DNA from: Linyphia triangularis
Taxonomy: Eukaryota; Arthropoda; Arachnida; Araneae; Linyphiidae
DNA length: 64,000 nt
Direction of reading: 5' to 3'
Assembly (NCBI GenBank): GCA_963978545.1
Contig: OZ021732.1
Span: 31,340,123 to 31,404,122, forward strand
The notes under the pieces: generated by a model
Database searches by the model: none
What the model was told of the DNA's origin: nothing
Seen by the model: the letters and a program-made list of their open reading frames with translations, nothing else
Shown here: positions 35,919 to 48,516 of the stretch, one piece after another
Layout of the letters: each line of letters opens with the position of its first letter
How positions within the stretch are numbered: the first letter of the stretch is position 1
Made by a program: the position numbers and the translations under genes

Positions 35919-36155
35919 TTATAAACAACTGCCAACATTATAAATACCACAAAGCATTATAAATAATTTTACACTTGATAGAAAATATCTTTGAAGTGAT
36001 GTCCAGGCCGCTCTGTATTCAAAATTCAGTTCTCTGCAGAAATCAATCTTGGCCTTCCATTTATGTTCCATGTCTGGGTCTCTGGCGGATGCAATCAGTT
36101 CAGTTGTAGAGCCAGTCCAAAGCACCTTTGCGATTGATTTATCATTAATGTCCTC
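35919..36155 (-). other. Open frame of about 78 codons, candidate exon, family unknown
   Basis: From a stop at 36156-36158 to one at 35919, the minus strand is open and locally GC-richer than its surroundings. The translated part (36149-35970) has a protein-like composition, with WTGSTTELIASARDPDMEHK and KWKAKIDFCRELNFEYRAAW as consecutive segments, unlike the K/N/I/F-rich noise frames nearby. An AG-type acceptor could lie at about 36155-36157; no good donor is obvious downstream. I do not recognise the family. It could be a host exon, a fragment of an unidentified element, or chance. Confidence 0.22.
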
Positions 36156-36300
36156 TCAAGTGAAGATGACGTAGTGTTGAAAAGTTTCAGCGGAGAAAAA
36201 TTTTATTCTTCCCATTTTTACACTCCACTCCTTCACAATTCCCTTCAATTTTATGAGAAGAATTGGATGAAGGTAGGATGGAAAAAAAAATGATAGAAAG

Positions 36301-39300
36301 CTTTTCTAGGGCACGTTTAACGAATTTTTATGGAAATAGGTTTGGATATGGATATCGTTATTTTTTACGATCCCGAGCGGATGCATAATGTTTTTAAAAC
36401 CTTTTAGAAGAACTGAATGGAATTATTCTGTAATGGATTTTGATGGAATTAATTATAGGCATGGTGTTTTGAAGGATTTTACAAAGTCAATCAGAATTTG
36501 AAGATATACCGTCACATATTGGGTGACTTTGTACCATGTATTTTTTTTTTACCCATAATGCTTTATCTGTCGTGTTTTCAATCCAATCAATTATGAAATC
36601 TATAAAATTTCTTCTATCTGTCAGAGAAACAAACGATTCTATTCCAAGAGTTTATAAGTTTACATTGTTTATGTGTTAGCTGTCTGGATCGTTTATTAAT
36701 GATTATGGCCAAAAAGGTAAGTTTATTTTTAGTATAGGAAAAGTTAAATAGCAATTTATGTTTCCATTTGTTATTTCATTTACGAAGTATAGCTCAAGTA
36801 AAAATGCGAATATTTTTTTTGAAAATTTTCAATAATTTTGTCAGATTACTCGAAGGTGTCTTCACTATGTTAGATGCAACTTGACTACAACAAAAAATCC
36901 CTGACCATACCATCGTGTCTGGAATTATACAACAAAGCAGCAGCCCCTAACAAAGAGCTGCTGATGTTAGAAATTACAGGAAACTAGGGGCAACGTAGAT
37001 TTGCAGCCAAACACTTTTTTTCACACTTTCTGACAAATGTGTAGAATGAGGGTTGAAATGTACCATGGCAAAACTTCTAAGGGTTTCAAAAATAAACAGT
37101 TGCAATAATGAAAACCACCCAAATTGGTAAGATTGCACCATTAGAAAAATTTCCTCCTCCCTTAATGAGAAACTAAGAACATTTTTTAAAAACTAGAAGT
37201 TCGATTTATATCTATGTTGTATTAGATTTAAACTAAATCCATTATATTTTAAGGTATGCATTTCATAATTTTTTAAAAAATTGATACAAAAGTCAAACCA
37301 TTTGACAGTATATTGTTGAATTAATTATTGAAAATTCATGATGTATGAGATAATATATTATGAATGAGATAATCTCGTGGCACACACTGGAGAATTTAAT
37401 ACACTGTTTTAATACAGATTTTAGTAGTGAATCGGTTACTTTAACGGTTAAAAAGATGCAATAGAAATTATATGAACGTGATTTAGTTTTTAGTAATACT
37501 TTATCAACCTATGCTAACAATTCACACATTAACTTGTTATAATTTGGTTACTGTAAGAAAAAAGATTTCAATTCATTTGTGAGTTATATTTTGTAAGTTT
37601 TCGTCATAGAAGCAGAAGGCAATTTTTTCATTTGACTTTTGAGAATATAAGTTTACCCCGGAATATTTTTTTTCTAGAAATAGATTTCATATATTTCATT
37701 TTTCTTCAGTTTAAAATTTCTTACTTTTTTCTGATAGCAATTTGCTTTATTTACTGATGAAATGTTGTCATTATTGTTATCTAGGAATCACTTATTAAAC
37801 TATTGTTTCTAGAAATCCTCATCAACCATTGAAGACTTGTTATCTATTTAATAATACATCTTGCTATTTGATGAAGTGTTATTTTTTATAAAAAATTTTA
37901 GTCCATCCAACATTGCTACACTAAATTAAAACACTTTAGAAAACATTGCAACTAATACAAACAGATTTGACAGATTTTGATTAAGAGAGAATGAATTGTG
38001 ACACATTTTAGTTAATTAAATGCAAATTTAAGTTTCTTTTCGTTTGTTTATAATGAATATGCGAGAAGAATTGACAGTAAAGTAATTTAAGCATTCAGAT
38101 GGAAATTTTAATTATTTTGATGTTTTTTATTCGACCTTTAATTTTTGCTAATTTTTATTGCTGTAATCTTTATCAACGAAGTAGTGTTAATAAATTTTTA
38201 ATAAATTTGAATAAATAATGTATTGAAGATACTATTTATTACATATTTTTTAAAGTTGAATGCTAAAATGAAGCAGGTTATTGATTCTGACATAATGTTA
38301 AATACGGTGATAAGTATGAATATTATATATTTTTATGGATTTCCATTATTAGACTAGTTGTTTCTGTCCAAGTACAGAGTAAATTCAGTGAGATTATCTT
38401 TCAGTAAAAGGCACAATTTCTAGGTAAAAATAAGGATGTTATAAAGTCGTATCAAATGTAAAATCATATTAAGATTAGTTTCTATATTCAAACTTCCCAC
38501 GTACAAGAATTTTAGGAAATTGTGACTAGAGACTCGTGCAACATTAACAATAAATACTATTGATGTGAGGTGTATATAAAATTGAATCTATTGAAAACAA
38601 ATTTTCCTTCGGTAAAAATTCACAAGTTATTGTTCTTAGTCACCAATTTTTACTATGTCTCAATAAATACAAAAATTTCTTCTTAAATCGTAAAAAAATT
38701 TCCTTAAGTGTAGTTCTTGCAGAAGTGGTTATTTAGTGCCAGCCAAAATACAACTTGATTACTACCGACATTGCGATAACATATGACCTGGTAAACTTAA
38801 TGAGCTTATCAAACATGTCGACAGCAACTTACATTATTGTTTATTTTTAAGATCTTTAAAAGTTTAGTATTTTGATTTACTATCTTCATTAAACTAATTA
38901 TCTCTTTTCTATGAGAGATTTATTTTCTTCTTTTTATTTTAAGAAATTCTTTATTAAATGTAATTTTTCTATCTTATTTATGTTGCATGCTAATTATTTG
39001 TTTTCATCTGATTATTAATCACACATTTTATTTCTTCATAAATTATTTACCAATAAATAATCATTTGTGTGCATTTATGGACTCTATTATGTTATGATTA
39101 TATGTGCATTTTACGCACAAATAAATGCAATATTTAAAGATTTAAAAAAAAAAGTAATCACTAATTATAAGGGACACTTTACCACACTAAATCATCAAAT
39201 CAAAATCAAAGGGGATATCATTTAACTTTACACTTCTCTGTTAGAGTATTGGAGATAAAAGTGTGCAATAAAATGTATGTAAAGTATGCAATTTTGTCGA

Positions 39301-42300
39301 GTTATTTTTCTGAAAATTTTGCCATATAAAGTAAATGTTTCGCATATCAACTAAATGATTATATTCATCCCTCAAATCTGTTTCATTATCTCTTTTGGAA
39401 ACACTGACGCCCAGTTGGGAATTCAAAATTGCCTCCATTGAAAATTCAAAATAAAGCATTGCAAACTATGAATACGTACTAAACAGTAACATCCAGTTTA
39501 TATAATGTAAACCATAGAATATTTTAACAATGTCATTTAAACTAAATAGGTTTTAAAAGTGAAACATGGCAATACTCGTTTGTAGAATCTTATAATCAAA
39601 ACGTGTTTCGACAGAAAACTGTATACTTTAATGCTAAACAAATATTTACTAAACATTCTTCTAAAATAAACACCTATTATCAGATTCTACTAGAAAATGT
39701 TAATGGAGCTTAATCCTTTGATAGAATATTTAATGCTAAGCACGTCTCATTATCCCCCGATTGCATGAAATGGAAAGAGTAGCGTAACACAATTAGCAAA
39801 GGTGCGAATAGTATAATATTCATCCAACACTAAAAATGAGAGGATGCTAGAGAGAAGCATAGGAAAAGTCAGGTAGTTGATGCTGGAAAACTATGCTTCC
39901 TTTCTCGAAAAAGAGTGGACTTATGGTACACCCTTTTAGGAAGATTACTCTAGATGGTTTATCTTTGTTGGTTAGAAGTAAATGGTTGTTTAGTAGTAGG
40001 GAAGCAGAGTCCAATAAAATACTCTTTTAGTTTGCTTTTTATAAAGTAAAAAATGGGGTGGTCTAGAGGTATCCGAGTTTTCTTTTAGTTTTGGATGAGT
40101 TCCAAGGTTTTATTTTAAAGTAAGTTTAAGTTTTCATGCAAGGAAATGCTTTCTAATCAACGTTATCCGTTTAAATGTATTGATTCGATGTATGTTAGGT
40201 AAATAAAATAAAATTATTATTTGAATTTTTTTGAAATTGCGAAATTAAGTACTTATTTCCTTTAATCCATCTAGATGTATTGCAAACACGTTACTTTTTA
40301 CACTACCAAAAACAATCTTTGTCTATGTGGAATCTTTATATATATACCTTAGAGTTGAAGAAAATTATTTTTAAATTAAGATTAAGTTTGTTTTAAGACT
40401 GTTTTATGATGCTGTAGGGAGACTTTTTACCCAGAAAAAATTACTTTAGGTGTTACGTGATATACTTTTATCTGAATTTTCTTATTCATTTAGGATGATT
40501 CTGATCTTTGTTATTAATGAATTTTTTACTTGTTACAAAATAAATAAATCAGAAAAAAGTTAACCATCCAGTAAAATATTATTTTAGAATTTTAATAATT
40601 GCATTAATTTTAATTTTTTAAAAAATGTAAACAAAAATTTAAATTAAACTTCTGATATTATCAATTATTGTAATTTATACTTTGATTCACATTTCGATAA
40701 AAATAGTGTGACTGAATTAAAAATTATTTTCTTTAAATTTTAAGGTTTACTAAAGCTATGTACACCTATGAAATCAAGTTTAAATCTAAATTAAAAACCA
40801 ATATTTTAATATTTATCCTATTATGAGTATAATAGTATCAGTATCAGAAAATTAGGAAGGTAAAAGTACATAATTAAAAAGTAAAAGTGTAAATTCGCAG
40901 AGGTCAGGAAATATTTTATTGCGGTGAGTATTTAATGTAAAGTCCTTAATTATTTGCTACATATCAAAGTGTTTGAGATAATTCATTAAATTAAAAGTTA
41001 CTTTTGATGATTTTTTTCTGTCATCCCAAATTCTTTTTTTTTTAAATGAAATATACGTTTAAAGTAATAATGAAGTCAAAATATGGTTTATAAAGGAAGA
41101 TTCTAAAATAATTTAAACTTATATTAAGGTATTGACTTAATGTGTTTGGCATTCTGCATGTCCCATTTTGAATACTTGATGTAATATCTTGTAAAGTGGG
41201 ACGATCTTGTGACGTGTTTGCTAATGAATAACTCTTGATTCAAGATAAATTTCTTGAAATTCTGTAAAAGTGCCGAAATTCCTTGTCTTCAATCGATCGC
41301 AAAAAGTTTTTTCTATATACTTTTCACAGTTTTAAAAATGTTTTTTTTTGACAAAGCTAATATTAGTCCAAGGCTTTTAAGAAAATCGTTTTCGATAAAG
41401 GAATTGAGATCGGAAACTTAAGCTAAGTAAACGTACAGAAAACAGTTTTTGCCTTGTTTAAGAAAATCTAGAGTCCTGCGATAAATTTGCTTAGGTTTAA
41501 AAAATGTTTGACATGTGATTTAACAAGTATTTGTAAATTTAAAAAAAATCCGGATTTTAAAAGGAAATGGCACTTTTAGTTGAAATAAGAATTACTATCT
41601 ACTCTATTTTTAGAAGGTGATAGTTATCCAATGATAATGTTTGGAAAACTACTTTTACACATTGCTATTGTTTATAATAATTGCTATTGTGTTTTTGTTA
41701 ATATTCTATTATAAATAGTTGGTAACGCGTTAACACATATCCTTCAGTTGCCTATGCTTTTATTGAAACCACAAGTTTAGTTAAGTGACTGGAGCTTTTT
41801 TCATTTTAAATTTCTTCTTCATCTTTAGATAAATCTTTTTCCCTTTTTTATAGTTAATAAAAGTAAAATAAGGTATTGAGGTAAGGCTCGGAGATTGTTA
41901 AGGCACAATTACTTTTACCGATGCGGGACACATTGTACAACAATTGTTCTCCTAGCCATCCACATTTTCTTATCCAATAAGTAGAGATAACTGGATTAAT
42001 GACGTGACGTTATTCAAGCTACAAAAATATTACATCTTATAATTTACTATATCAATTAGTATTCACAAAAAACTTAATTAAGTATCTTTTATTATAAAAA
42101 ACGTATATGAATCAGAGTATTATAGTTATCGTTTCAAATATTTTTTTTAATGACGAAAAGAGTTTTTCTCAAACTGTATGTCAATTTCTATTAACAAAAC
42201 ACACTGGTAAGATTTGGCTTTAATACATATTTTACTTGAGGATCAGAATAAATTGCAAATTTGAAATTTCTATAACTTAAATGGGCAAAAAATATCAATT

Positions 42301-42780
42301 ATTAAAAAAAAAAAAAAAAAAAAAAAATGTATAAAATTGAAATTTTCCATTGCGAATATATCAAAGAAACTTTAATTTTTCTAATACTCTTTAGATTTTT
42401 ATGATTATTGAAAATATTTTATATAGGTATTAAACGACCGGGTCTTCATATTTTCTAAACTTTATTAAGGTTGACAGCATCAAAGAAACGATAAATCAAT
42501 AGATATTTTCCTGCTTCGTTTCTTTGTTGTATATTTTGGACGGAAAAGAATATATTCACAATAAAACAGGGACTCCAATATAATTTATTTCCCATTTTCT
42601 TGGATATTTTTTTCCAGAAAAGCAAAATTTATTCACGAGAAAGCTAAAACGAGCAGATCCATACCTTCAGGTAAAGTTAAATGAAAAAATATCTACCATG
42701 GCAGGCAAAGTAAACAAAGGCACACTACTTTGAAAAAAAAAAAAAAAAAAAAAAAAAAAACTTGAAAGGGAAATTGAATC
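36301..42780. other. AT-rich sequence, no gene seen
   Basis: About 6.5 kb without a recognisable gene or element. An A24 run is at 42304-42327 and an A28 run at 42733-42760. A GC-richer patch at about 39.70-39.99 kb has no long frame. Confidence 0.5.
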
Positions 42781-42847
42781 AGCGAGTTTTGATATCCTGC
42801 CTGCCAGATCTCCTCTTCTCATTTACCAACAATTTCTCATCTTTGCC

Positions 42848-42945
42848 GGATGGTCCGGTCAAAATTGCCTTGCAACTTTGAAGATCGATGAAACTAGAAG
42901 TCTTCATGTCGTGCAATCGCACGAGGAAGGTCTTAAGAAAGAGTG
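42848..42945 (+). repeat. GC-rich block related to 56757-56853
   Basis: Shares ggatNgtccggtcaaa, attgcct, agatcgatg, an atcNcacg word and aagaaagagt with the block at 56.76 kb, in the same order, spacing and strand. No shared reading frame (stops fall inside), so it is not an obvious exon pair. Confidence 0.65.
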
Positions 42946-43776
42946 ACTGCATACATAAACATTAATTCTCGTTTTCTGGTTGTAAAAATTATCAGAAATA
43001 ATAGTATAACTTTTTACCCTTTAGATATGTGCTTGAATATGACATAGCAATCTAACAATGACATGTAACATAGCAACGTTAATCTTTTAAAAAACTTAAG
43101 AAATGCTCAAGTAACAAAACTTATCATGTAGTTTAATATTTCCATTGTACCGAATGTAACTAAAAAAATTAAAATAATATTTAAAACCCTGATTGAATAA
43201 ACTTCAACTTTGTAAATATACGCAGAGATGAAATTGAATATTTTTGAAATGAACGTTGTTCAGAAGATATCTTAGAGCTATGATGTTTCATTATTTTTAT
43301 TATAACAATTTGGTTGCAAGAAATCGATATAAAAAATAATTAACGCCCATATCGGTTGAGGCTGTAATTTGATTTACTGTTAAAATTTTTCTTTGGAAAT
43401 ATGAATAGCAATTTAGACGGTAGGAATTGAACGATGGCAGCCTCTGTTAATAATTTATTCGTTGATTTGACTGTTATTGTTGTTATGAAGTTACTGGTCA
43501 TTTAGATTATTAAATCAGATGGAATAGTAACAGTGATCGGTTATTAAAAATAGTAATGGGATCTATATTTAGCTGCATGATCTAATGATTCTTGCGAAAT
43601 TTCCTATTTTTTTCAAATTAAAACCCTTTGCAATGTCTAATGTAAGAAGTCATACATTGAAGTCTAAAAAATGGTAATTATATATTAATTTTCATGAATT
43701 TCCTAATGAATTTTCAGTTGAAACTTAATTCTAATTTTTAAACGTATAATTATTTTTTGTCAGGTCAGATTGACTC

Positions 43777-43812
<36 letters not shown>

Positions 43813-44320
43813 TTTAGGGAAAAAATTATTAGTTTGGTTTGAACAGAACTGTGCAGTTTTTAGGAAGAGTTGTTTTGAGAGAAACAGTTTTTCGGGAAAA
43901 TTTGTTTCGACTGATAACGTTACCCTGTGAATGTGAAAATTGAAGTAAATATTATATAAACTTTCTGATATGATCAAAATTACTTACCATTTCGCAAAGT
44001 GGGATTGTAGCACAATAAAAACACTAATACTGGCCGTTTTAAGGTTGGATGTTGACAGTGGTGGATAAGAGTTGGCAGCGTTCCGCTAACATTGGCAAAA
44101 TATAAACCCATTTCTGACTTGTCAGAATTCTGTTTATTTGCGGCCATACATCAATGAACCAATAGTGAGTTGCCAGCAATAACCCATTCATATGCTCGTC
44201 TACAACAGATTGGCAGATATGCCGTTTGCGCATGCGTGAACAACGTTTATTTATGGGCGCTATGTTGAACCGTTGAAGGAGAACGTATCGAAGACGCGAT
44301 GCAAATTGAAATTCAGTTAT
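42946..44320. other. No gene seen; A31 run and a GC-richer patch
   Basis: Has an A31 run at 43780-43810. The part at 44040-44310 is GC-richer and open on the minus strand, but overlaps the SINE and shows no domain. It may be the remains of an unidentified element. Confidence 0.4.
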
Positions 44321-44503
44321 GGTTGGTTGGTTGGTTTGTACGCTCAACGACCTATTTTTACGCCCAATGACGGCTACTCAGGCTGTGACCTACAGCTTAA
44401 CGTGGATACCAAACCACAACGAACATTCATGCCTAACCCAGGATTCGAACCCTGCATCTTTGGCATGAAAAGCCAGAGCGATAACCCTACAGCAGTCAAG
44501 TGG
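44321..44503 (-). mobile_element. tRNA-derived SINE, type 1, minus strand
   Basis: The tail ggttggttggttgg is at the left, then tgtacgctcaacgacc, gacctacagcttaacgtgg, box B complement aggattcgaaccc and a tRNA-like head. The left flank gaaattcagttat and right flank gaagttcagtat are similar and probably are its target duplication. The LTR element inserted inside the right copy. Confidence 0.88.
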
Positions 44504-44518
44504 GCCGAAGTTCAGTAT

Positions 44519-44754
44519 TGTGGTATCGTGGTCGAGTAAAAATTTCATTATGAACGAAAACAAAACACATTTATTTTAAGAACTTCAAAATGGCGCAGGC
44601 ATTCGTGATCGTGTTACATCTTGGAATGTCTGTCCTCTCTCGTCTCTCACAGGAGACTAAGCAAAAAACAACATAAAAAATACAACCGTCAAATAACTGT
44701 TTTGTGGCGCCCTCTATATTTTACAACAGCAATTAACAGTTACAATACGTTACA
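44519..44754 (-). repeat. 3' LTR
   Basis: On the plus strand begins tgtggtatcgtggtcgag and ends tacaatacgttaca; near-identical to 50300-50534. By position and element orientation this is the 3' LTR. Confidence 0.93.
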
Positions 44755-45555
44755 GCAATTAATTAATCCTCTCACAGAAAACTTTTCTCTAAGAGAAAAG
44801 GGAGAAAAGTTTGTAAAATATTTACAACAAAGGAACATAAACATAATAGCATAAAGAATATGTAAAAATATAAACATGATCATTAAACCAAATATACAAA
44901 AAATACTAATAAGGAATACGTTTAATTTAAAACTATTCGGCTTAGCATTTTTGTTTAGCTTGACTGCAGGGTGAAGGACATCAATATTAAATGGTTGAAG
45001 TGCTAAGGCCCAACGCATTAAACGTGAATTTGAACTATTTGTTCGTAACCATATTAATGGGTTATGGTCAGTTTGCACCACAAATTTCTGTCCATCCAAA
45101 TAATAATGCAATTTTTTTACCGCAAAAACTATACTAGCGCACTCCTTTTCTATGATACCATAGCGTTTCTCTATATCGGAAAATTTCTTACTCATGTACA
45201 GAATAGGGTGTTCCTCACCTTCGTCGTTCATATGAGACAACACTATCATACCGGTATCGGAGGCATCTGTTTGTAGAATAAACTCTCGATCGAATTTTGG
45301 AGCATTTAAAACTGGTTGGCAAGTAAGTTTTTGTTTTAGAGTCTCGAAGGCTTTGTCCCATTCAGGAGTCCAGATGATCTCTCCTTTTCTTACTTTTCCC
45401 TTTAGTGCATCAGTCAAAGGTGCAGCTATAACTGAAAACATAGGAATATAGCGGCTATAGTAACCAGCAACTCACAGGAAGGCTCTGACGGCTGTTTTCA
45501 TTTTAGGTACAGGGAGATTCGTAAAGGCTTCGATTTTAATCTCCGAGGGGTTTAC
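44740..45555 (-). pseudogene. RT C-terminal end plus RNase H of the LTR element
   Basis: The preserved part begins in the RT thumb/connection region (NPSEIKIEAF, then KTAVRAFL, an in-frame stop at about 45473, and VAGYYSRYIP). An intact 233-codon frame follows from 45441. RNase H residues are visible: LQTDASDTG (Asp), EKECASIVFAV (Glu) and VQTDHNPL (Asp). Homology fades after FNIDVLH at about 44.98 kb; the rest of the frame runs through the 3' non-coding region into the LTR and is unlikely to be native. The RT palm with its YxDD box is absent: the sequence passes straight from the integrase C-terminus to the RT end. Confidence 0.85.
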
Positions 45556-45564
45556 TTGATGAAT

Positions 45565-47454
45565 TTAAGTTTCATCTTTCTTTCCATGTAATTCTACAAG
45601 GCAGTTTGTTTCAGAAATTTTTCCTGAAATAGTTCCTGGACCAGGCCAATGAGGAGCGATCTTGTTTGCCTTGGAAGTGGCCACTACGAGAACCAAATCC
45701 CCTTCTTGAAATTCCCTCTTGATTGCTCTTTTATCATACCATGGCTTGTTCTTGAGCTGTGCAGCTTCCATGTTTTCTACTGCTACTTCTTGACATTGCT
45801 TCAATCTGTTGATTAAAGAAAATACATATTCAGTCACAGGGCTTTCTTCCTCGTCAGGATCCATCCAGTGTTCGAACAGTAAAGTTAACGGTGTTCGTAA
45901 GTTTTTCCCATGAACGAGTTCAGCAGGAGTAAATCCTTTAGCTGCATGTGTTACAGTTCGAAGAGCAACGAGTGCAGGACAGATCACCTGTTCCCAATCT
46001 GCTTCGGCTTCAAGGTACAAAACTCTCAGAATTCGTTTGATTATTCTGTGGAATCTTTCGACAGGATTGCTCTGTGGGTGATACACTGAACTGTGTACTA
46101 CTTTAATCCCAGTGTTTTCTAGAAAGGTTGTGGTAAGTTCACTCATAAATGAAGTCCCTTGATCACATTGAAGTTGTTTAGGAAAACCCATTCTACTGAA
46201 AATTTGCATCAAAGCATCAATTACTGATGTAGAAGTGATATCGGCCACAGGAATGGCATCAGGGTACTTTGATGATAGGCACATAGCAGTGATTAGGTAA
46301 CGTTTACCACCTGTGGATACTGGAAGGGGTCCAACCGCATCAACATTAATTTTGGAGAACACTTCTTGTATAACTGGAACTAATTTCATAGGAGCCTTCT
46401 TTCTGTCATTTGGCTTCCCCACACGCTGGCACTTATCACAGCTGCGAACGTAGTCTTCAATTTCTTTATAACAGTTAGGCCAAAAAAAATATCTGGAAAG
46501 AATATCTTTGGTCTTTGTAACTCCTAAATGACCTGATGTACCCTCATGGAATAGAGCCTTTAAACGTTCTTTAAATTTTTCTGGAACAAGCAGCAAAAAC
46601 CTCTCATTTCCTGTTTTATCAGTCCTCCTTTTTATCAAAAGATTATTCTTACTGATGAGTGTATCACTTGACGATCCTTCTTTATTTGTTTTAGAAGCTT
46701 CTTCCCAAAATGGCTGTAACTCTGCGCTTTCTCTTTGAGCCATAGCAAAATCAGAAGGTTTCACTTCCAGGAGTGAAAGTGCAGGTTCCTGCTGAACTTG
46801 AACTGGGGGTAACATGATCTCGTTATCCTTACTAAAATTTAGCACTGAACTTTCCGGTGTAGAAACTTCATCTGCTTCGGCGTCTTCTCCTTTTCCTAGA
46901 TCAGCTTCAGCTTCTTTCTCTCTGTTGGTGATTTCCTTCAACCTTCGCTGAGCTCTGGTTTGGATGGCGTTAACTTCTTCAGGATTAATTCCAATTTCTT
47001 TCCTTCTACCTTCAAGCAATGCAGCAGTTCGATTTCCTAACAGATATCTGCCTTGATCCAATGGGTTCTGAATCACAGCTGCTTTTGTGAGAATATTCCC
47101 CAACTCACATTCTATCTCTACTTCAGCAATTGGTAGGCAGGACATACTTTCATCCAGAAGATGCCGCACCCAAACTTGTTCTCCAGTCATCATATCTGAA
47201 GTAACACACTTCTGGCAGATCACATCAATAGTTGAACCAGTGTCTCTGAGAATAGACATGTCTGTCCCATTCACTTTTCCAGACAGGATAAAAGGATCCA
47301 ATAACTTGTCCTCTGAACTGAAAGTTATTCTATTTATAGAAGCAGTTGTGGTTGATTTCTTCTTTAATTCAGGACAATTTGGTCTCAAATGCTGAGTTGA
47401 GTCGCATTCATAACAACGTAACTGCCTTCGTGTTTTTTTCCATATTTTGTTCAT
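45565..47454 (-). pseudogene. Pol N-terminal half: zinc knuckle, protease, integrase
   Basis: A 629-codon open frame. A CX2CX4HX4C knuckle is at residues 14-27. An aspartic protease motif (ILRDTGST) has its Asp at 71. A variable acidic linker runs over about 165-260. The integrase HHCC zinc domain is at 303-342 (H303, H309, C339, C342). The integrase core has Asp372, Asp431 and Glu466 (VDAVGPLP, CDQGTSF, NPVERFH). A GPY/F-like module is near the C-terminus (WPGPGTISGK). There is no RT between protease and integrase. The frame continues Gag's frame: two in-frame stops at about 47549 and 47519 separate them in this copy. The domains themselves look intact. Confidence 0.9.
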
Positions 47455-47547
47455 TTCTGGAATTTCTTTTAATCTCTGGACTACCTTGAACTTGATTTCT
47501 GAAGGGAGTAGAGTTTTCTATTTTGGCTTTGGAATCAACTGGAAGTT

Positions 47548-48516
47548 TTATTCGTCATTTAGGAATATTCTTTTCCCCATTTCTCTCGGGAATTTTTCTC
47601 TTAAAGTTCCATGAACGTTGTCATAAGCATCAAGTTTTGAAGCTAATTCTATAGGAGAAGTTATGTTTCCCCATTCTTCCACGAAATGATCCTTCACTTC
47701 GTTAGGCACACGACGCTTCAACTGGTCTACCACCATAAGACCCAAAAGTTGTTCGTAAGTGGTTATTTCTAAGCCAGTCACCCATTCTTGACAGTAATTT
47801 TGGAGTTCATATGCAAAGTCACTCCATGTAGATTCTGCATTTTTTTGGTGTCGAACAAACATCTGCCTAAATCTCTTTGGACTTAACTTAAATCTCTTAA
47901 GAAGCAGCTTTTTAACATGGTCATATTCTTTTGCCAATTCAGATGGCTCACGGGCAATCAATTGGGTTATGTCAGATGGTAACAGTCCTATCAGGTGAGA
48001 TACCCCATCCGTCGATGGGATCCCAGCCCATTCTGCTTGCCTTTCAAAGAGTAACAAATACAGACTGATGTCGGTTTGTTTATCATCAAACTTCTGCATG
48101 AGGTGTCGAAGCTCAACTCTTGATCTTTGTGGATCATTTTGCACAACTATAGGTCCTCTTTCCGATTCCAACTGGAGTTTTTGCAGCTTGTATTCTTGTT
48201 GTAGTTTTAATCTTTCCTGTTCTTGTTCAAACTTTTCTTTTTCAAGTTCACGTTGCAATTTCAGTCTCTCTTGTTCTTGTTCGAATATTTCTTTTTGTAG
48301 TTCCGCTTGTTTGTTTGCATGTTCTGCTTCCTCACGTTCTTTCTTACTCTCCATTACTACAATTATCTGTTCCTTAACGTAATCTTCGTCATAATTAACA
48401 CTTGTAGTGATTAATTTCTTAAGATCTACCAGTTTAAGACCAGGTGTTACTCTTTCACCTAACTCTTCTGCTAACACCCTCAAATCTTCTTTCTTAGCAC
48501 GACCCAAAAAAGACAT
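47548..48516 (-). CDS. Gag with SCAN-like capsid region (LTR element)
   Basis: 322 codons from the ATG at 48516 (MSFLGRAKKEDL); an upstream in-frame ATG at 48564 would add 16 residues, but the second fits better as the start of a structured domain. Residues about 45-115 are a highly charged coiled coil with an internal duplication of FEQEQERLKLQ. From about residue 130 a capsid-like region follows. Its last part (RFRQMFVRHQ, WSDFAYELQNYCQEW, YEQLLGLMVVDQL, PNEVKDHFVEEW) matches the pattern of vertebrate SCAN domains, which are thought to derive from Gmr1-type Gag. A stop at 47548 truncates what was probably a Gag-Pol polyprotein in the same frame. Particle-forming ability in this copy is unknown. 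Confidence 0.82.
   Translation of the reverse strand: MSFLGRAKKEDLRVLAEELGERVTPGLKLVDLKKLITTSVNYDEDYVKEQIIVVMESKKEREEAEHANKQAELQKEIFEQEQERLKLQRELEKEKFEQEQERLKLQQEYKLQKLQLESERGPIVVQNDPQRSRVELRHLMQKFDDKQTDISLYLLLFERQAEWAGIPSTDGVSHLIGLLPSDITQLIAREPSELAKEYDHVKKLLLKRFKLSPKRFRQMFVRHQKNAESTWSDFAYELQNYCQEWVTGLEITTYEQLLGLMVVDQLKRRVPNEVKDHFVEEWGNITSPIELASKLDAYDNVHGTLREKFPREMGKRIFLNDE

Noticed and set aside
42733..43810. Processed pseudogene tails at the A28 and A31 runs
   Set aside because: No coding or exon-like sequence and no target duplication flanks the A runs on either side.
47087..48382. Plus-strand frames of 102-104 codons
   Set aside because: They are antisense to Gag and Pol of the LTR element; the C/S-rich composition is the complement of the E/K/Q-rich coiled coil.
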